Assembly: GCA_947625425.1 (NCBI GenBank)
Contig: CANQOH010000022.1
Span: 1 to 19,951, forward strand
DNA length: 19,951 nt
Direction: 5' to 3'
Origin: an uncultured Bacilli bacterium
GTDB lineage: Bacteria; Bacillota_I; Bacilli_A; RF39; UBA660
Made by a program: the position numbers and the translations under genes. The notes below the pieces were generated by a model. It saw nothing but the letters and a program-made list of their open reading frames with translations. It was not told the origin of the DNA and ran no database searches. Shown piece by piece: positions 1 to 6,342 of this stretch; within the stretch, counting starts at the first letter, position 1; the number at the start of each line of letters is the position of its first letter.

Positions 1-963
1 TTAGATTTATATGAACTTTTACTTACAGCTAAAGAAAAGGGTTGTAAGAATGTAATGATGGAAGTTAGTTCTCATGCCTTACATCAAGAAAGAGTTAAAG
101 GAATAAATTATAAAGTAGCGGCATTTACTAATTTAACACAAGATCATTTAGATTATCATGTAACAATGGATAATTATTTAGCTGCTAAAAAGTTAATTTT
201 AAAACAATTAGAAGGTCCTATGATTGTTAATATGGATGATAGTTATGGAGATAAGTGGTTAGATTATAATAATGTTAAAACATTAGGCAAAAAGGGAGAT
301 AATTATAAGATTATTTCATATAATGATACAGAACATGGGACACATATTAAATTTAGTGTAGATGGTAAGGAATATGAAGTAGATACTAATCTAAGAAGTA
401 CATTTAATGTATATAATTATTTAACAGCTTTATCTTTAATTAATTCTTTAGGTTATGATGTAGAGGAGATTATCAAAGTAACTAAAGATGTATATCCACC
501 TAAAGGTAGATGTGAACAAATTAAAGTTAAAGATGGAGAAGCGGTTATTGATTATGCTCATACACCAGATGCAGTAGAGAAGATAATTAATGCTTTTACC
601 GAAAATAAAAAGGGTCGAGTTATTACTTTAGTTGGTTGTGGGGGAGATAGAGATCCTAAGAAGAGACCAATTATGGGTAGAATAGCTGCGGAAAACTCTG
701 ACTATGTTATTTATACAAGTGATAATCCACGTACAGAAGATCCACAAATGATTATGAATGATATCTTAGCTGGAGTTAAAACTGATAATTATGAAGTAGA
801 ACTTGATCGAAGAAAAGCGATAGTTAAAGCTTTAGATATGATACAAAAAGATGATGTTGTTTTAATACTAGGTAAAGGACACGAGGACTATCAAATAATA
901 GGTCATGAAAAAATACACCTAGATGATGCTGAAGAAGTAAGAAAATATATTAATTCTCATTAA
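1..963 (+). CDS. murE: UDP-N-acetylmuramoyl-tripeptide synthetase MurE, 5'-truncated by window edge
   Basis: ATP-dependent cytoplasmic Mur ligase that adds the third amino acid to UDP-MurNAc-dipeptide in peptidoglycan synthesis. The frame is open from base 1, before the first ATG at 55, so the gene continues to the left. About 320 residues are visible of the roughly 480-500 usual for the family; the N-terminal substrate domain and the ATP P-loop lie outside. Visible family marks are MEVSSHAL near the left edge, a DYHVTMDNYLAAK segment holding the Lys expected to be carbamylated, the DYAHTPDA and GCGGDRDPKKRP motifs, and TSDNPRTEDP. The DNPR box is the known signature of meso-diaminopimelate-adding enzymes, so DAP-type peptidoglycan is inferred. 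The stop is TAA at 961-963. No separate terminator is visible before the tRNA promoter. Confidence 0.96.
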   Translation, partial: LDLYELLLTAKEKGCKNVMMEVSSHALHQERVKGINYKVAAFTNLTQDHLDYHVTMDNYLAAKKLILKQLEGPMIVNMDDSYGDKWLDYNNVKTLGKKGDNYKIISYNDTEHGTHIKFSVDGKEYEVDTNLRSTFNVYNYLTALSLINSLGYDVEEIIKVTKDVYPPKGRCEQIKVKDGEAVIDYAHTPDAVEKIINAFTENKKGRVITLVGCGGDRDPKKRPIMGRIAAENSDYVIYTSDNPRTEDPQMIMNDILAGVKTDNYEVELDRRKAIVKALDMIQKDDVVLILGKGHEDYQIIGHEKIHLDDAEEVRKYINSH

Positions 964-987
964 AATAAATAAAGTAGGCTGAAACTC

Positions 988-1015
988 TTGCAATTTAAGA
1001 AAAATCTGTTATAAT
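988..1015 (+). promoter_or_regulatory. Promoter of tRNA-Gly
   Basis: A -35-like TTGCAA (988-993) is followed after 16 bases by TATAAT (1010-1015). TG at 1007-1008 makes it an extended -10. The predicted start is near 1022, about 14 bases before the mature tRNA. An 8-bp inverted repeat, AAGTAGGC at 972-979 and GCCTACTT at 1023-1030, brackets the promoter. Confidence 0.75.
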
Positions 1016-1035
1016 TAATATTGCCTACTTAATTT

Positions 1036-1109
1036 GCAGGTGTAGTTTAATGGTAGAGCTTCAGCCTTCCAAGCTGATAACGTGGGTTCGATTCCCATCA
1101 CCTGCTCCA
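1036..1109 (+). tRNA. tRNA-Gly (anticodon TCC)
   Basis: A complete 74-base cloverleaf can be folded by eye. The acceptor stem is GCAGGTG/CACCTGC, the D-arm contains AATGGTAGAGC, and the anticodon stem is TCAGC/GCTGA around the loop CTTCCAA, giving anticodon TCC. The T-arm loop is TTCGATT on a GTGGG/CCCAT stem. The discriminator is T and the 3' CCA is encoded in the DNA, so this tRNA does not need CCA addition after synthesis. It is transcribed alone, from the promoter at 988-1015 to the terminator at 1152-1176. Confidence 0.97.
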
Positions 1110-1151
1110 ATGACGAATCTGTTCGAACTTTTCGGGCATTCAAATATATTT

Positions 1152-1176
1152 CATCTCTAAATAGAGATGATTTTTT
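1152..1176 (+). terminator. Rho-independent terminator after tRNA-Gly
   Basis: CATCTCT (1152-1158) pairs perfectly with AGAGATG (1163-1169) around loop AAAT, followed by six T (1171-1176). Confidence 0.85.
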
Positions 1177-1332
1177 ATTGGAATAAAAAATTATCACAAG
1201 ATATTTTGATATACTTGTCAAAATTCCTAGGGGGTTAATAATTTTGTCAAAGACAAAATAATCAGAAAGTTAACTAATATCAACACTATTTAGCAATTTA
1301 TATGATAAAATATTATTAGGATTTTAAATAAA

Positions 1333-1362
1333 AAAATTGGCCAGACGCGTCTGACTAATTTT
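1333..1362. promoter_or_regulatory. Long palindrome between promoter region and start of the DUF1016 gene
   Basis: CAGACGCGTCTG (1342-1353) is a perfect 12-bp GC-rich palindrome in otherwise AT-rich DNA. Pairing extends to 15 bases per arm (1333-1347 and 1348-1362) with one mismatch and one G-T pair. It has no loop, which suits a dimeric protein-binding site (operator) better than an RNA hairpin. It lies just before the Shine-Dalgarno AAGGAG (1366-1371) of the nuclease gene, and downstream of a weak -10-like TATGAT at 1301-1306. The operator role is inferred. Confidence 0.5.
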
Positions 1363-1376
1363 AAAAAGGAGCAATT

Positions 1377-2405
1377 ATGTTAGAAGAACGCAACAATAAA
1401 ATGATTCAGGAAATTACTAATTTAGTAGAAGAAGTTAAATCTAATTTAGCTAATGAAATCAATAAGTCTATTATTTATGTGTACTGGAATATAGGAAGAA
1501 TAATAGTATCAAATGAAAATGAATTTAACAACTGATTAGAATATGGCAAAGAAATTTTAAAAGGGTTATCAGATGAACTTACTAAATATTTAGGAAAAGG
1601 ATATTCTATATCTAACCTAAAATATATGAGAGTTTTCTATAAAACATATCCAAACTTTAATGAATTAAATGAAAAATTAAGCTGGTCACATTATTGTGAA
1701 TTGATGATTATAAAGGATAAAGATAAACGTAATTTTTATGAAAAAGAATGTAGTAATTCAAATTGGTCTGTAAGAGAATTAAAAAGACAATTAGATACTT
1801 CATTATTTGAAAGATTACTTCTTTCAGATGGTAAAGTTAATAAAGAAAAAGTTTTAGCGTTATCAAAAGAGGGTCAAATTTTAAATAAACCTAGTGATAT
1901 TGTTAAGCAGCCTTATGTTTTTGAATTTCTTGGAATCAAAGAACAAAAACCAATTTTAGAAAAAGATTTGGAATATAAACTAATAAGACACATTGAAGAT
2001 TTTTTACTTGAACTCGGTAAAGGATTTATGTTTGTTGGATCACAACAAAGAATTACACTTAATAATACAGACTATTATGTTGATATGGTATTTTATAATA
2101 AATTTTTAAAATCATATGTACTAATTGATTTGAAAATGAATAATCTTAAAGCAGAAAATCTAGGACAAATGAATTTGTATTTAAACTATTACGAACAAGT
2201 TGTAAATTCAGAAGATGATGGAAAACCTATTGGTATCATTTTATGTGCTGAAAAAGATAATATAATGTTAGAGTTTGCTTTAGGTGGCTTATCCAATAAT
2301 ATTTTTGCTTCTACTTATACTTACTATATTCCTGATAAAGAACAATTAATTAATGAAGTAGAAAAAGTTTTAAATGAAACTAAAAAAGATAATCTTGAGC
2401 GTTAA
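1377..2405 (+). pseudogene. DUF1016/YhcG-type PDDEXK nuclease gene with in-frame TGA at codon 53
   Basis: The full reading frame starts at ATG 1377 behind a good Shine-Dalgarno (AAGGAG, 5-base gap) and runs 342 codons to TAA, but codon 53 (1533-1535) is TGA. Before the stop it reads like the YhcG N-terminal domain (VYWNIGRIIV). After it come EYGKEILKGLSDELTKYLGKG, NLKYMRVFY and LSWSHYCELM, all typical of the family. The C-terminal PDDEXK nuclease domain looks intact: YYVDMVFYN with Asp236, then VLIDLK with Asp251 and Lys253, then GQMNLYLNYY. The family usually has Arg or Lys at the TGA position, so a single change from AGA or CGA would explain it. An internal ATG at 1626 lacks a ribosome site. 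Such nucleases often sit beside restriction-modification genes; none is visible here. Either a decaying gene, a sequencing error, or read through. Confidence 0.85.
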
Positions 2406-2409
2406 TTTA

Positions 2410-2447
2410 AGCAAAAGTTGTAGATATCTTCCACAATTGCTCCATTT
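2410..2447 (+). repeat. 38-bp repeat, copy A
   Basis: This block matches copy B (3907-3944) at 37 of 38 positions; the one difference is T versus C near the 3' end. It begins AGCAAAAGTTGTAG, contains GATATC, and ends CACAATTGCTCCATTT. Internal complementarity (AGCAA with TTGCT, TTGT with ACAA) allows a weak hairpin. It starts five bases after the nuclease stop codon and is followed nine bases later by a terminator hairpin. Confidence 0.85.
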
Positions 2448-2455
2448 GAAAAAAT

Positions 2456-2481
2456 CGTCGCATTAATAGTGCGGCGTTTTT
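2456..2481 (+). terminator. Terminator after repeat copy A
   Basis: CGTCGCA (2456-2462) pairs with TGCGGCG (2470-2476), seven pairs including one G-T, around loop TTAATAG. Five T follow (2477-2481). It would end the transcript of the nuclease gene. Confidence 0.75.
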
Positions 2482-2662
2482 ATATGCAAGCAACATTTTA
2501 ATACTTTGCTCCTTATTACACTCATTTTGAAAAATGTCGCAAGAAATGCAACAGATTTGTTTAGCAATGGAATTATATTATTGTTACAAACTTGAAATTT
2601 TGCAACATCATTTTGCAAAAAATCATTATTATTAAATTTGCTAGTATGCTTTATATAACTTA

Positions 2663-2695
2663 TTTAAAATCCCAGACGGTGTCAGGAATTTTAAA
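2663..2695. repeat. 33-base imperfect hairpin related to the 1333-1362 palindrome
   Basis: TTTAAAAT (2663-2670) pairs with ATTTTAAA (2688-2695). Inside it CC pairs with GG and GAC with GTC around loop GGT, leaving two symmetric mismatches. It shares CCAGACG on the left and AATTTTAAA on the right with the palindrome before the nuclease gene, so the two look like members of one hairpin family. No T-run follows immediately, so it is not a standard terminator. Confidence 0.5.
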
Positions 2696-2904
2696 TGCTT
2701 GTATTATTATTTTTTTAATATTGCTTAATTATTTAATATTTTATTTAATTGAGATATTATTGTATCTTTTCATCAGTAGTATAATATCCATCAATATGTC
2801 CAAGTAATTTATCTTTCAATAAAATTTCTATAAGGATGTTTTGATAAACTTGTTAATATTTTTAGTGGTTAAGAATCTTACTATTTTTTAATCTTAAGCA
2901 AAAC

Positions 2905-3801
2905 TTATTTTAAATCATTAATTACACCATTTATTAAGTTTAAATCAGATGGTATAATCCATTTTACATTAGTCATTTTAAATAAAACTAAAGGTATGAT
3001 GGCGCCACTTCTCGCTCCATCCATCCATTTAGGATTTGAAGGCATTAAGTTATATAGTTCTTCAAGTGAAATATCATTAAATACTCTTTTTGTACCTTTA
3101 ATGTAATCTTTTAAACTTACCATATACTTATGAATGTTATCGTTAAATAAAGTGTTTTCTACTAAATTAAACCCTGTTAATAATTCAAATCTTTTTTCGC
3201 CGCCCGTAAATATTGCACAATCATAATCTTTACTTAATTCAATAGTAGATAACTTTTCAGCTACGAAATTTTCCATTTCTTCTACTGTATTACCACTATA
3301 TTGGTTATTTACTTCACTAAAATTATTTAATAAATCTGCAACACCTAAATTTAAATTCATTGTATCTGTTATCTTTGTACCAACATAAGTAACTAATTCT
3401 GTAGTTTTACCACCCATATTTATGATTAAAACTTTTTTGTCATTATAATCATTTTCCATAGCTTTACCTAAATAATAATTTTCAATACCATGACTGATAA
3501 TATTGAAATGCAAATCAAATTTATCATTAAATAACTTAACTAATTCTTGTTTTCTTACCTGTATTAAATTTCTAAAAATTCCTGTAACAAAAATATTAGT
3601 ATTGTAATACTTTAAACCATATTTATTCTTTATTTCTTCAAAGTAATTACATAGTTCTTTTAAATTACTTTCACTTATACCTTTTTCAGCATCAAAATCA
3701 TTTTTAAAATATATGGAATGTTCTTCTAGTAATTTTAACTCTTTTTCATAATAATAAACTTTAATTGTTGATGAACCAAGATCAATATAATAATTTTGCA
3801 T
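2905..3801 (-). CDS. Ppx/GppA-like ASKHA-fold protein (paralog 1)
   Basis: A 298-residue cytoplasmic protein of the exopolyphosphatase/guanosine-pentaphosphatase fold, the short two-domain form. Visible motifs are IDLGSSTIKV at residues 6-15 (phosphate-1 loop), VTGIFRNL near 72-79 (equivalent of the Ppx ATSAxR segment), Glu107 aligning with the catalytic Glu, INMGGKTTEL at 127-136 (phosphate-2 loop), and DGARSGAI near the C-terminus. In canonical Ppx the second loop reads DIGGGSTE; here its Asp is Asn128, while the Glu (135) is kept. Start chosen at ATG 3801 behind AGGAG. A paralog lies at 9960-10853, sharing IFRNL, the GAR motif and the C-terminal layout. Polyphosphate or (p)ppGpp hydrolysis is possible but not assured given the loop change. 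The gene stands alone, and no convincing terminator was found. Confidence 0.75.
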   Translation of the reverse strand: MQNYYIDLGSSTIKVYYYEKELKLLEEHSIYFKNDFDAEKGISESNLKELCNYFEEIKNKYGLKYYNTNIFVTGIFRNLIQVRKQELVKLFNDKFDLHFNIISHGIENYYLGKAMENDYNDKKVLIINMGGKTTELVTYVGTKITDTMNLNLGVADLLNNFSEVNNQYSGNTVEEMENFVAEKLSTIELSKDYDCAIFTGGEKRFELLTGFNLVENTLFNDNIHKYMVSLKDYIKGTKRVFNDISLEELYNLMPSNPKWMDGARSGAIIPLVLFKMTNVKWIIPSDLNLINGVINDLK

Positions 3802-3906
3802 ATTATCAACTCCTAGATATTATTTTACTATAAAAATGAACTTTTTTTAAGGCATTTAAATAAATTTATGTTGGTCTATTAGATATTTATATATCAGATG
3901 TTTATG

Positions 3907-3944
3907 AGCAAAAGTTGTAGATATCTTCCACAATCGCTCCATTT
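3907..3944 (+). repeat. 38-bp repeat, copy B
   Basis: Same 38-bp block as 2410-2447 with one substitution (TTGCTCC becomes TCGCTCC), in the same orientation, and again followed nine bases later by an intrinsic terminator, but one of quite different stem sequence. No coding gene on this strand lies upstream, since the Ppx-like gene runs away from it. Confidence 0.85.
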
Positions 3945-3953
3945 AAAAAATAG

Positions 3954-3980
3954 ACTAGTTCTACAAGGACTAGTTTTTTT
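3954..3980 (+). terminator. Terminator after repeat copy B
   Basis: ACTAGTTCT (3954-3962) pairs with AGGACTAGT (3966-3974), nine pairs with one G-T, around loop ACA, and runs straight into seven T (3974-3980). Confidence 0.85.
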
Positions 3981-4030
3981 ATGCATTTTAAATTTTCTAT
4001 CTAAGAATGTTTGTTATGATTCTAGGATAA

Positions 4031-4053
4031 TTTTGCAAGGACTTCTTGCAAAA
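4031..4053. other. Perfect 9-bp hairpin in the intergenic region
   Basis: TTTTGCAAG (4031-4039) and CTTGCAAAA (4045-4053) are exact complements around loop GACTT, and flanking bases can extend the stem with bulges. On the minus strand the right arm ends in TTTT, so it could be a weak terminator for minus-strand transcription, but no minus-strand gene precedes it nearby. Confidence 0.5.
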
Positions 4054-4217
4054 ATTTATCATCTATCTAAAATAATTCTAAATAATTAGACTAACTTAAT
4101 TACGACAACGTTGATGTTGCAATTGGAAAACATATATAAAATTTTTTTGTTCATTCTTAATTTCTTTTAGAAAATCCTTACTATAATTTATAGTTATTAC
4201 CTAATAATTGTTATAAA

Positions 4218-4226
4218 TGATATAAT
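4218..4226 (+). promoter_or_regulatory. Extended -10 promoter of the FNT channel gene
   Basis: TGATATAAT with TATAAT at 4221-4226; no good -35 box is seen at the proper distance. The start codon is 24 bases further on, preceded by GAGGT (4241-4245). Confidence 0.65.
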
Positions 4227-4250
4227 TAATTAAGAAGGTAGAGGTATCGT

Positions 4251-4871
4251 ATGAAGAAGTATTTAGATTTTATAATAAAAGGAATATACGCTGGTATTTT
4301 AATAGGTATGGGTGGAATTGCTTATTTAGCTATAGATAATAAAATAGTAGGTTCTTTTATATTTTCATTTGGTTTATTAACTGTTTGTATGTATTCATTT
4401 AATTTATATACTGGTAAGGTAGGTTATTTATTAGATAATAAATTAAGTTATGTTATTGAGTTATTATTATCTTTATTAGGTAACTTTATAGGAACTTTTA
4501 TAGTAGGTAATGTAATGCGTTTAACAAGATTTAGTAATTATATTGAGAAAGCACAAAACTTAGTTAATGTTAAGTTAGATGATAGTTTATTAAGTATCTT
4601 TATTTTAGCTATATTCTGTGGAATGATTATGTATATAGCTGTTAATAATTATAAAAAGCAAAAAGATGTAATAGGGAAATATATGACAATCTTTATGGGA
4701 GTTATGGCATTTATATTGTGTGGGTTTGAACACTGCGTAGCTAATATGTTTTATTTTTGTATAGCTGGTGTTTATTCATTTAAAATGTTTTACTACTTAC
4801 TTGTAATGATATTAGGTAATAGTTTAGGGTCATTGATTATATCTTTTTATGATTTAAAGTTAAAAAAATAG
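4251..4871 (+). CDS. Formate/nitrite transporter (FNT) family channel, short form
   Basis: A 206-residue integral membrane protein with about six hydrophobic segments. FNT channels are pentamers that pass small monovalent anions such as formate, nitrite or lactate across the cytoplasmic membrane. Family marks are GIYAGILIGMGGIAYLAIDNK near the N-terminus, NLYTGK at 51-56 (first half-helix break region), GNFIGT, and GFEHCVANMFYF at 158-169. His161 is the conserved central His of the pore. At 206 residues it is clearly shorter than usual members (about 250-285), with short loops and almost no cytoplasmic tails. The substrate cannot be told from sequence. ATG 4251 follows GAGGT by five bases. 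It is a single-gene unit with its own promoter and the terminator at 4871-4888. Confidence 0.88.
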   Translation: MKKYLDFIIKGIYAGILIGMGGIAYLAIDNKIVGSFIFSFGLLTVCMYSFNLYTGKVGYLLDNKLSYVIELLLSLLGNFIGTFIVGNVMRLTRFSNYIEKAQNLVNVKLDDSLLSIFILAIFCGMIMYIAVNNYKKQKDVIGKYMTIFMGVMAFILCGFEHCVANMFYFCIAGVYSFKMFYYLLVMILGNSLGSLIISFYDLKLKK

Positions 4872-4892
4872 AGAACCTTGTGGTTCTCCTTT
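4871..4892. terminator. Bidirectional terminator between FNT and transglutaminase-like genes
   Basis: GAGAACC (4871-4877) pairs perfectly with GGTTCTC (4882-4888) around TTGT. CTTTTTA follows on the plus strand, and a run of seven T follows on the minus strand (the A-run at 4863-4868 region). It serves both converging genes. Confidence 0.85.
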
Positions 4893-6035
4893 TTATATTC
4901 TGTAGAATACTGTTTTCTTCTTAGATACATATAACATATATCTAGCAAGTAGATAAGCTATTAATAATAAGAAGAAACTAACAAATGCTCCAGTAGCTGG
5001 GTTTTCTAATTCAGGAGCTGCTTTTGGTTTAGCAGCTGATGTATTTTGCTTAGTTGAAGTTGTTTTTACTACTTTAACTGGATTAGCTATAGACATTTTT
5101 GATACTCTATAAGCTGTTGGTATTAAATTAAAGTTTGTGAAGTACATTACATGATCTTCATTAAATTCTTTATCGTTTAATAGTCTCATATAATATTTAT
5201 CATCTTTATTATTTACTAAGTTTTCTCTATGTGATTCAGTATCTAACCAAGTTACATCTAAACTATACCATTTACCGTTAACATATAATACGTTCCAGGC
5301 ATGAGTTGAGGTTTTAGGATTAGCTTTATCAACATAACCAACTACATTAACTGTGAATATTCCTAGTTTATTAAGAATTTGACTTTCAAGATGGGCATAA
5401 TGTTCACAAACTCCCATTTTTTTATTTAAGATTGCATCATTTAAGTTTAAATCTTCATATATCCAATCTTCATCATATGTCATATTATCTATAACATATA
5501 AAGTTGTTTTTTTAATAATATCTTCAGTAGTTTTATTACTCTTATTATATATGCTTTTAGCAATTTTATTTATTCGGGCATCATACTGAGGATCAATTAC
5601 ATATTCTTCATTTAAGAAGGTGCCTGTTCCAAATGGGATTTTATCACTATCTATCATATTACCCATATTAAATGAGTGATAGACATTAACGTTTTCAACA
5701 TTATCTAAGTTAAAGGTTGAAATATTAACTACTGAGTTTTGAATAAATAAGTTGTTTATTTTATCATCACTAGAAAAGTTAAATACTTTACCATTTTCAA
5801 TATAGACATTATCTAATGTTACGAATATTAAGTCTTCAAATTTACTGAAATCTGCTCGATTTATGTAGTCCATATCATCTCTTTCAATCAATAGATCATA
5901 AGTCGTTCTATACAGATTTCCAGTTGGATCATTGACAACATCTTTTAATTTTATAGTTGCTGCATTTACATTTGTGAGCCAGATTAACGTAAATACCGAG
6001 ACGGTTAACAGTATAGATTTTAATCTATTCCTCAT
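4893..6035 (-). CDS. Secreted, membrane- or wall-anchored transglutaminase-like protein
   Basis: A 380-residue protein with an N-terminal signal peptide (hydrophobic 7-20, likely cleaved after VNA at about 25). A transglutaminase-like (papain-fold) core holds an apparent triad: Cys210 in MGVCEHYAH, His245 in STHAWNVLYVNGKWY, and Asp260 in LDVTW. A Lys/Thr/Pro/Ala-rich linker (about 317-343) leads to NPATG at 345-349, a hydrophobic segment and a KKK-containing tail. This is the layout of a sortase sorting signal with an unusual motif. Bacterial members act as proteases or cross-linkers of surface proteins; the substrate here is unknown. The start is ATG 6035, the first possible in frame because TAA codons precede it. 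Its Shine-Dalgarno AAGGAGGG lies 13 bases away, and an overlapping six-codon frame (6025-6045) starts closer. Divergent from the surface-protein gene. Confidence 0.85.
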   Translation of the reverse strand: MRNRLKSILLTVSVFTLIWLTNVNAATIKLKDVVNDPTGNLYRTTYDLLIERDDMDYINRADFSKFEDLIFVTLDNVYIENGKVFNFSSDDKINNLFIQNSVVNISTFNLDNVENVNVYHSFNMGNMIDSDKIPFGTGTFLNEEYVIDPQYDARINKIAKSIYNKSNKTTEDIIKKTTLYVIDNMTYDEDWIYEDLNLNDAILNKKMGVCEHYAHLESQILNKLGIFTVNVVGYVDKANPKTSTHAWNVLYVNGKWYSLDVTWLDTESHRENLVNNKDDKYYMRLLNDKEFNEDHVMYFTNFNLIPTAYRVSKMSIANPVKVVKTTSTKQNTSAAKPKAAPELENPATGAFVSFFLLLIAYLLARYMLYVSKKKTVFYRI

Positions 6036-6084
6036 TTATTATCATTTTCCCTCCTTATTCTTTAGAAAATACAACTTTGTTGTT

Positions 6085-6112
6085 TTGACATTTTGATATA
6101 TTTTCTTATAAT
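6085..6112 (+). promoter_or_regulatory. Consensus sigma-70/SigA promoter, distal to surface-protein gene
   Basis: TTGACA (6085-6090), a 16-base spacer and TATAAT (6107-6112) both match consensus exactly. The predicted start is near 6119. It lies about 220 bases before the surface-protein start codon, which has its own promoter, so this one may drive a short RNA or a long leader. Confidence 0.75.
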
Positions 6113-6149
6113 AAATATAACAGAAAATGAGAGAAAATTCACTATATTT

Positions 6150-6193
6150 AGGAGTACAAATGTAAACTAACAAAAGCTTTAATTTACATTTTT
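6150..6193 (+). ncRNA. Candidate short leader RNA: SD + ATG-TAA within a hairpin
   Basis: About 30 bases downstream of the predicted start there is AGGAG (6150-6154), then ATG (6160-6162) immediately followed by TAA. AAATGTAAA (6158-6166), which includes this start-stop pair, is exactly complementary to TTTACATTT (6183-6191), which runs into a short T-run (to 6193). This may be a weak terminator or attenuator making an RNA of about 75 bases. The ncRNA call is inference from promoter plus hairpin only. Confidence 0.35.
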
Positions 6194-6293
6194 CTAGATA
6201 TTTATGCGTAAATCTTTAGTATAATTGGCATTTATATTTACATTTTGTCTTTTGATGACATTTTTATTCAAGGCCTTTTGGCCCTTTATTTGC

Positions 6294-6322
6294 TTGATAT
6301 TTGAAGGTGATTTTGCTATAAT
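6294..6322 (+). promoter_or_regulatory. Promoter of the surface-protein gene
   Basis: TTGATA (6294-6299), a 17-base spacer and TATAAT (6317-6322), with TG at 6314-6315 giving an extended -10. The start codon at 6343 lies 20 bases after the -10 box, so the leader is only about 14 bases. Confidence 0.8.
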
Positions 6323-6342
6323 TTGCTGTAAGAGGGATGCTT

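Larger units (their letters stand above)
2406..2904. other. 499-base gap without a credible gene
   Basis: Between the nuclease stop codon and the end of the minus-strand Ppx-like gene there is no open frame with protein-like composition. The gap holds 38-bp repeat copy A (2410-2447), its terminator (2456-2481), a long imperfect hairpin (2663-2695) and very AT-rich filler. TTTTGCAA occurs twice, 13 bases apart, around 2600-2620. No tRNA or known riboswitch is recognised. Confidence 0.7.
3802..4250. other. 449-base divergent gap with repeat and hairpins
   Basis: The gap lies between the divergent Ppx-like gene (minus) and the FNT channel gene (plus). It contains 38-bp repeat copy B (3907-3944), a strong terminator (3954-3980), a second perfect hairpin (4031-4053) and the FNT promoter (4218-4226). 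A 63-codon open frame across the repeat (3898-4089) has no ribosome site and crosses the terminator, so it is not taken as a gene. The repeat plus terminator here cannot be the 3' end of any annotated plus-strand gene, so a short stand-alone RNA is possible. Confidence 0.6.
6036..6342. other. 307-base divergent intergenic region with a strong promoter and hairpin leader
   Basis: The region holds the Shine-Dalgarno of the minus-strand gene (6049-6056), a near-ideal plus-strand promoter (6085-6112), a ribosome site followed at once by ATG-TAA inside a hairpin (6150-6193), and a second plus-strand promoter (6294-6322) next to the surface-protein gene. No protein-coding frame here is credible; a 65-codon frame at 6225-6422 is a shadow of the next gene. 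Confidence 0.7.

Noticed and set aside
1015..1221. 68-codon minus-strand open frame across tRNA-Gly
   Set aside because: It is the reverse complement of the tRNA and its terminator, has no ribosome site, and reads as a typical tRNA-antisense artefact.
1241..1259. ATTTTGTC/GACAAAAT hairpin before the nuclease gene as a terminator
   Set aside because: A perfect 8-bp stem, but no T-run follows and the tRNA already has a good terminator at 1152-1176; left as unexplained.
2592..2807. 71-codon plus-strand open frame
   Set aside because: Ile/Leu-rich translation of AT-rich filler; no ribosome site; it crosses the hairpin at 2663-2695.
3898..4089. 63-codon open frame over repeat copy B
   Set aside because: It runs through the 38-bp repeat and a strong terminator, and has no Shine-Dalgarno.
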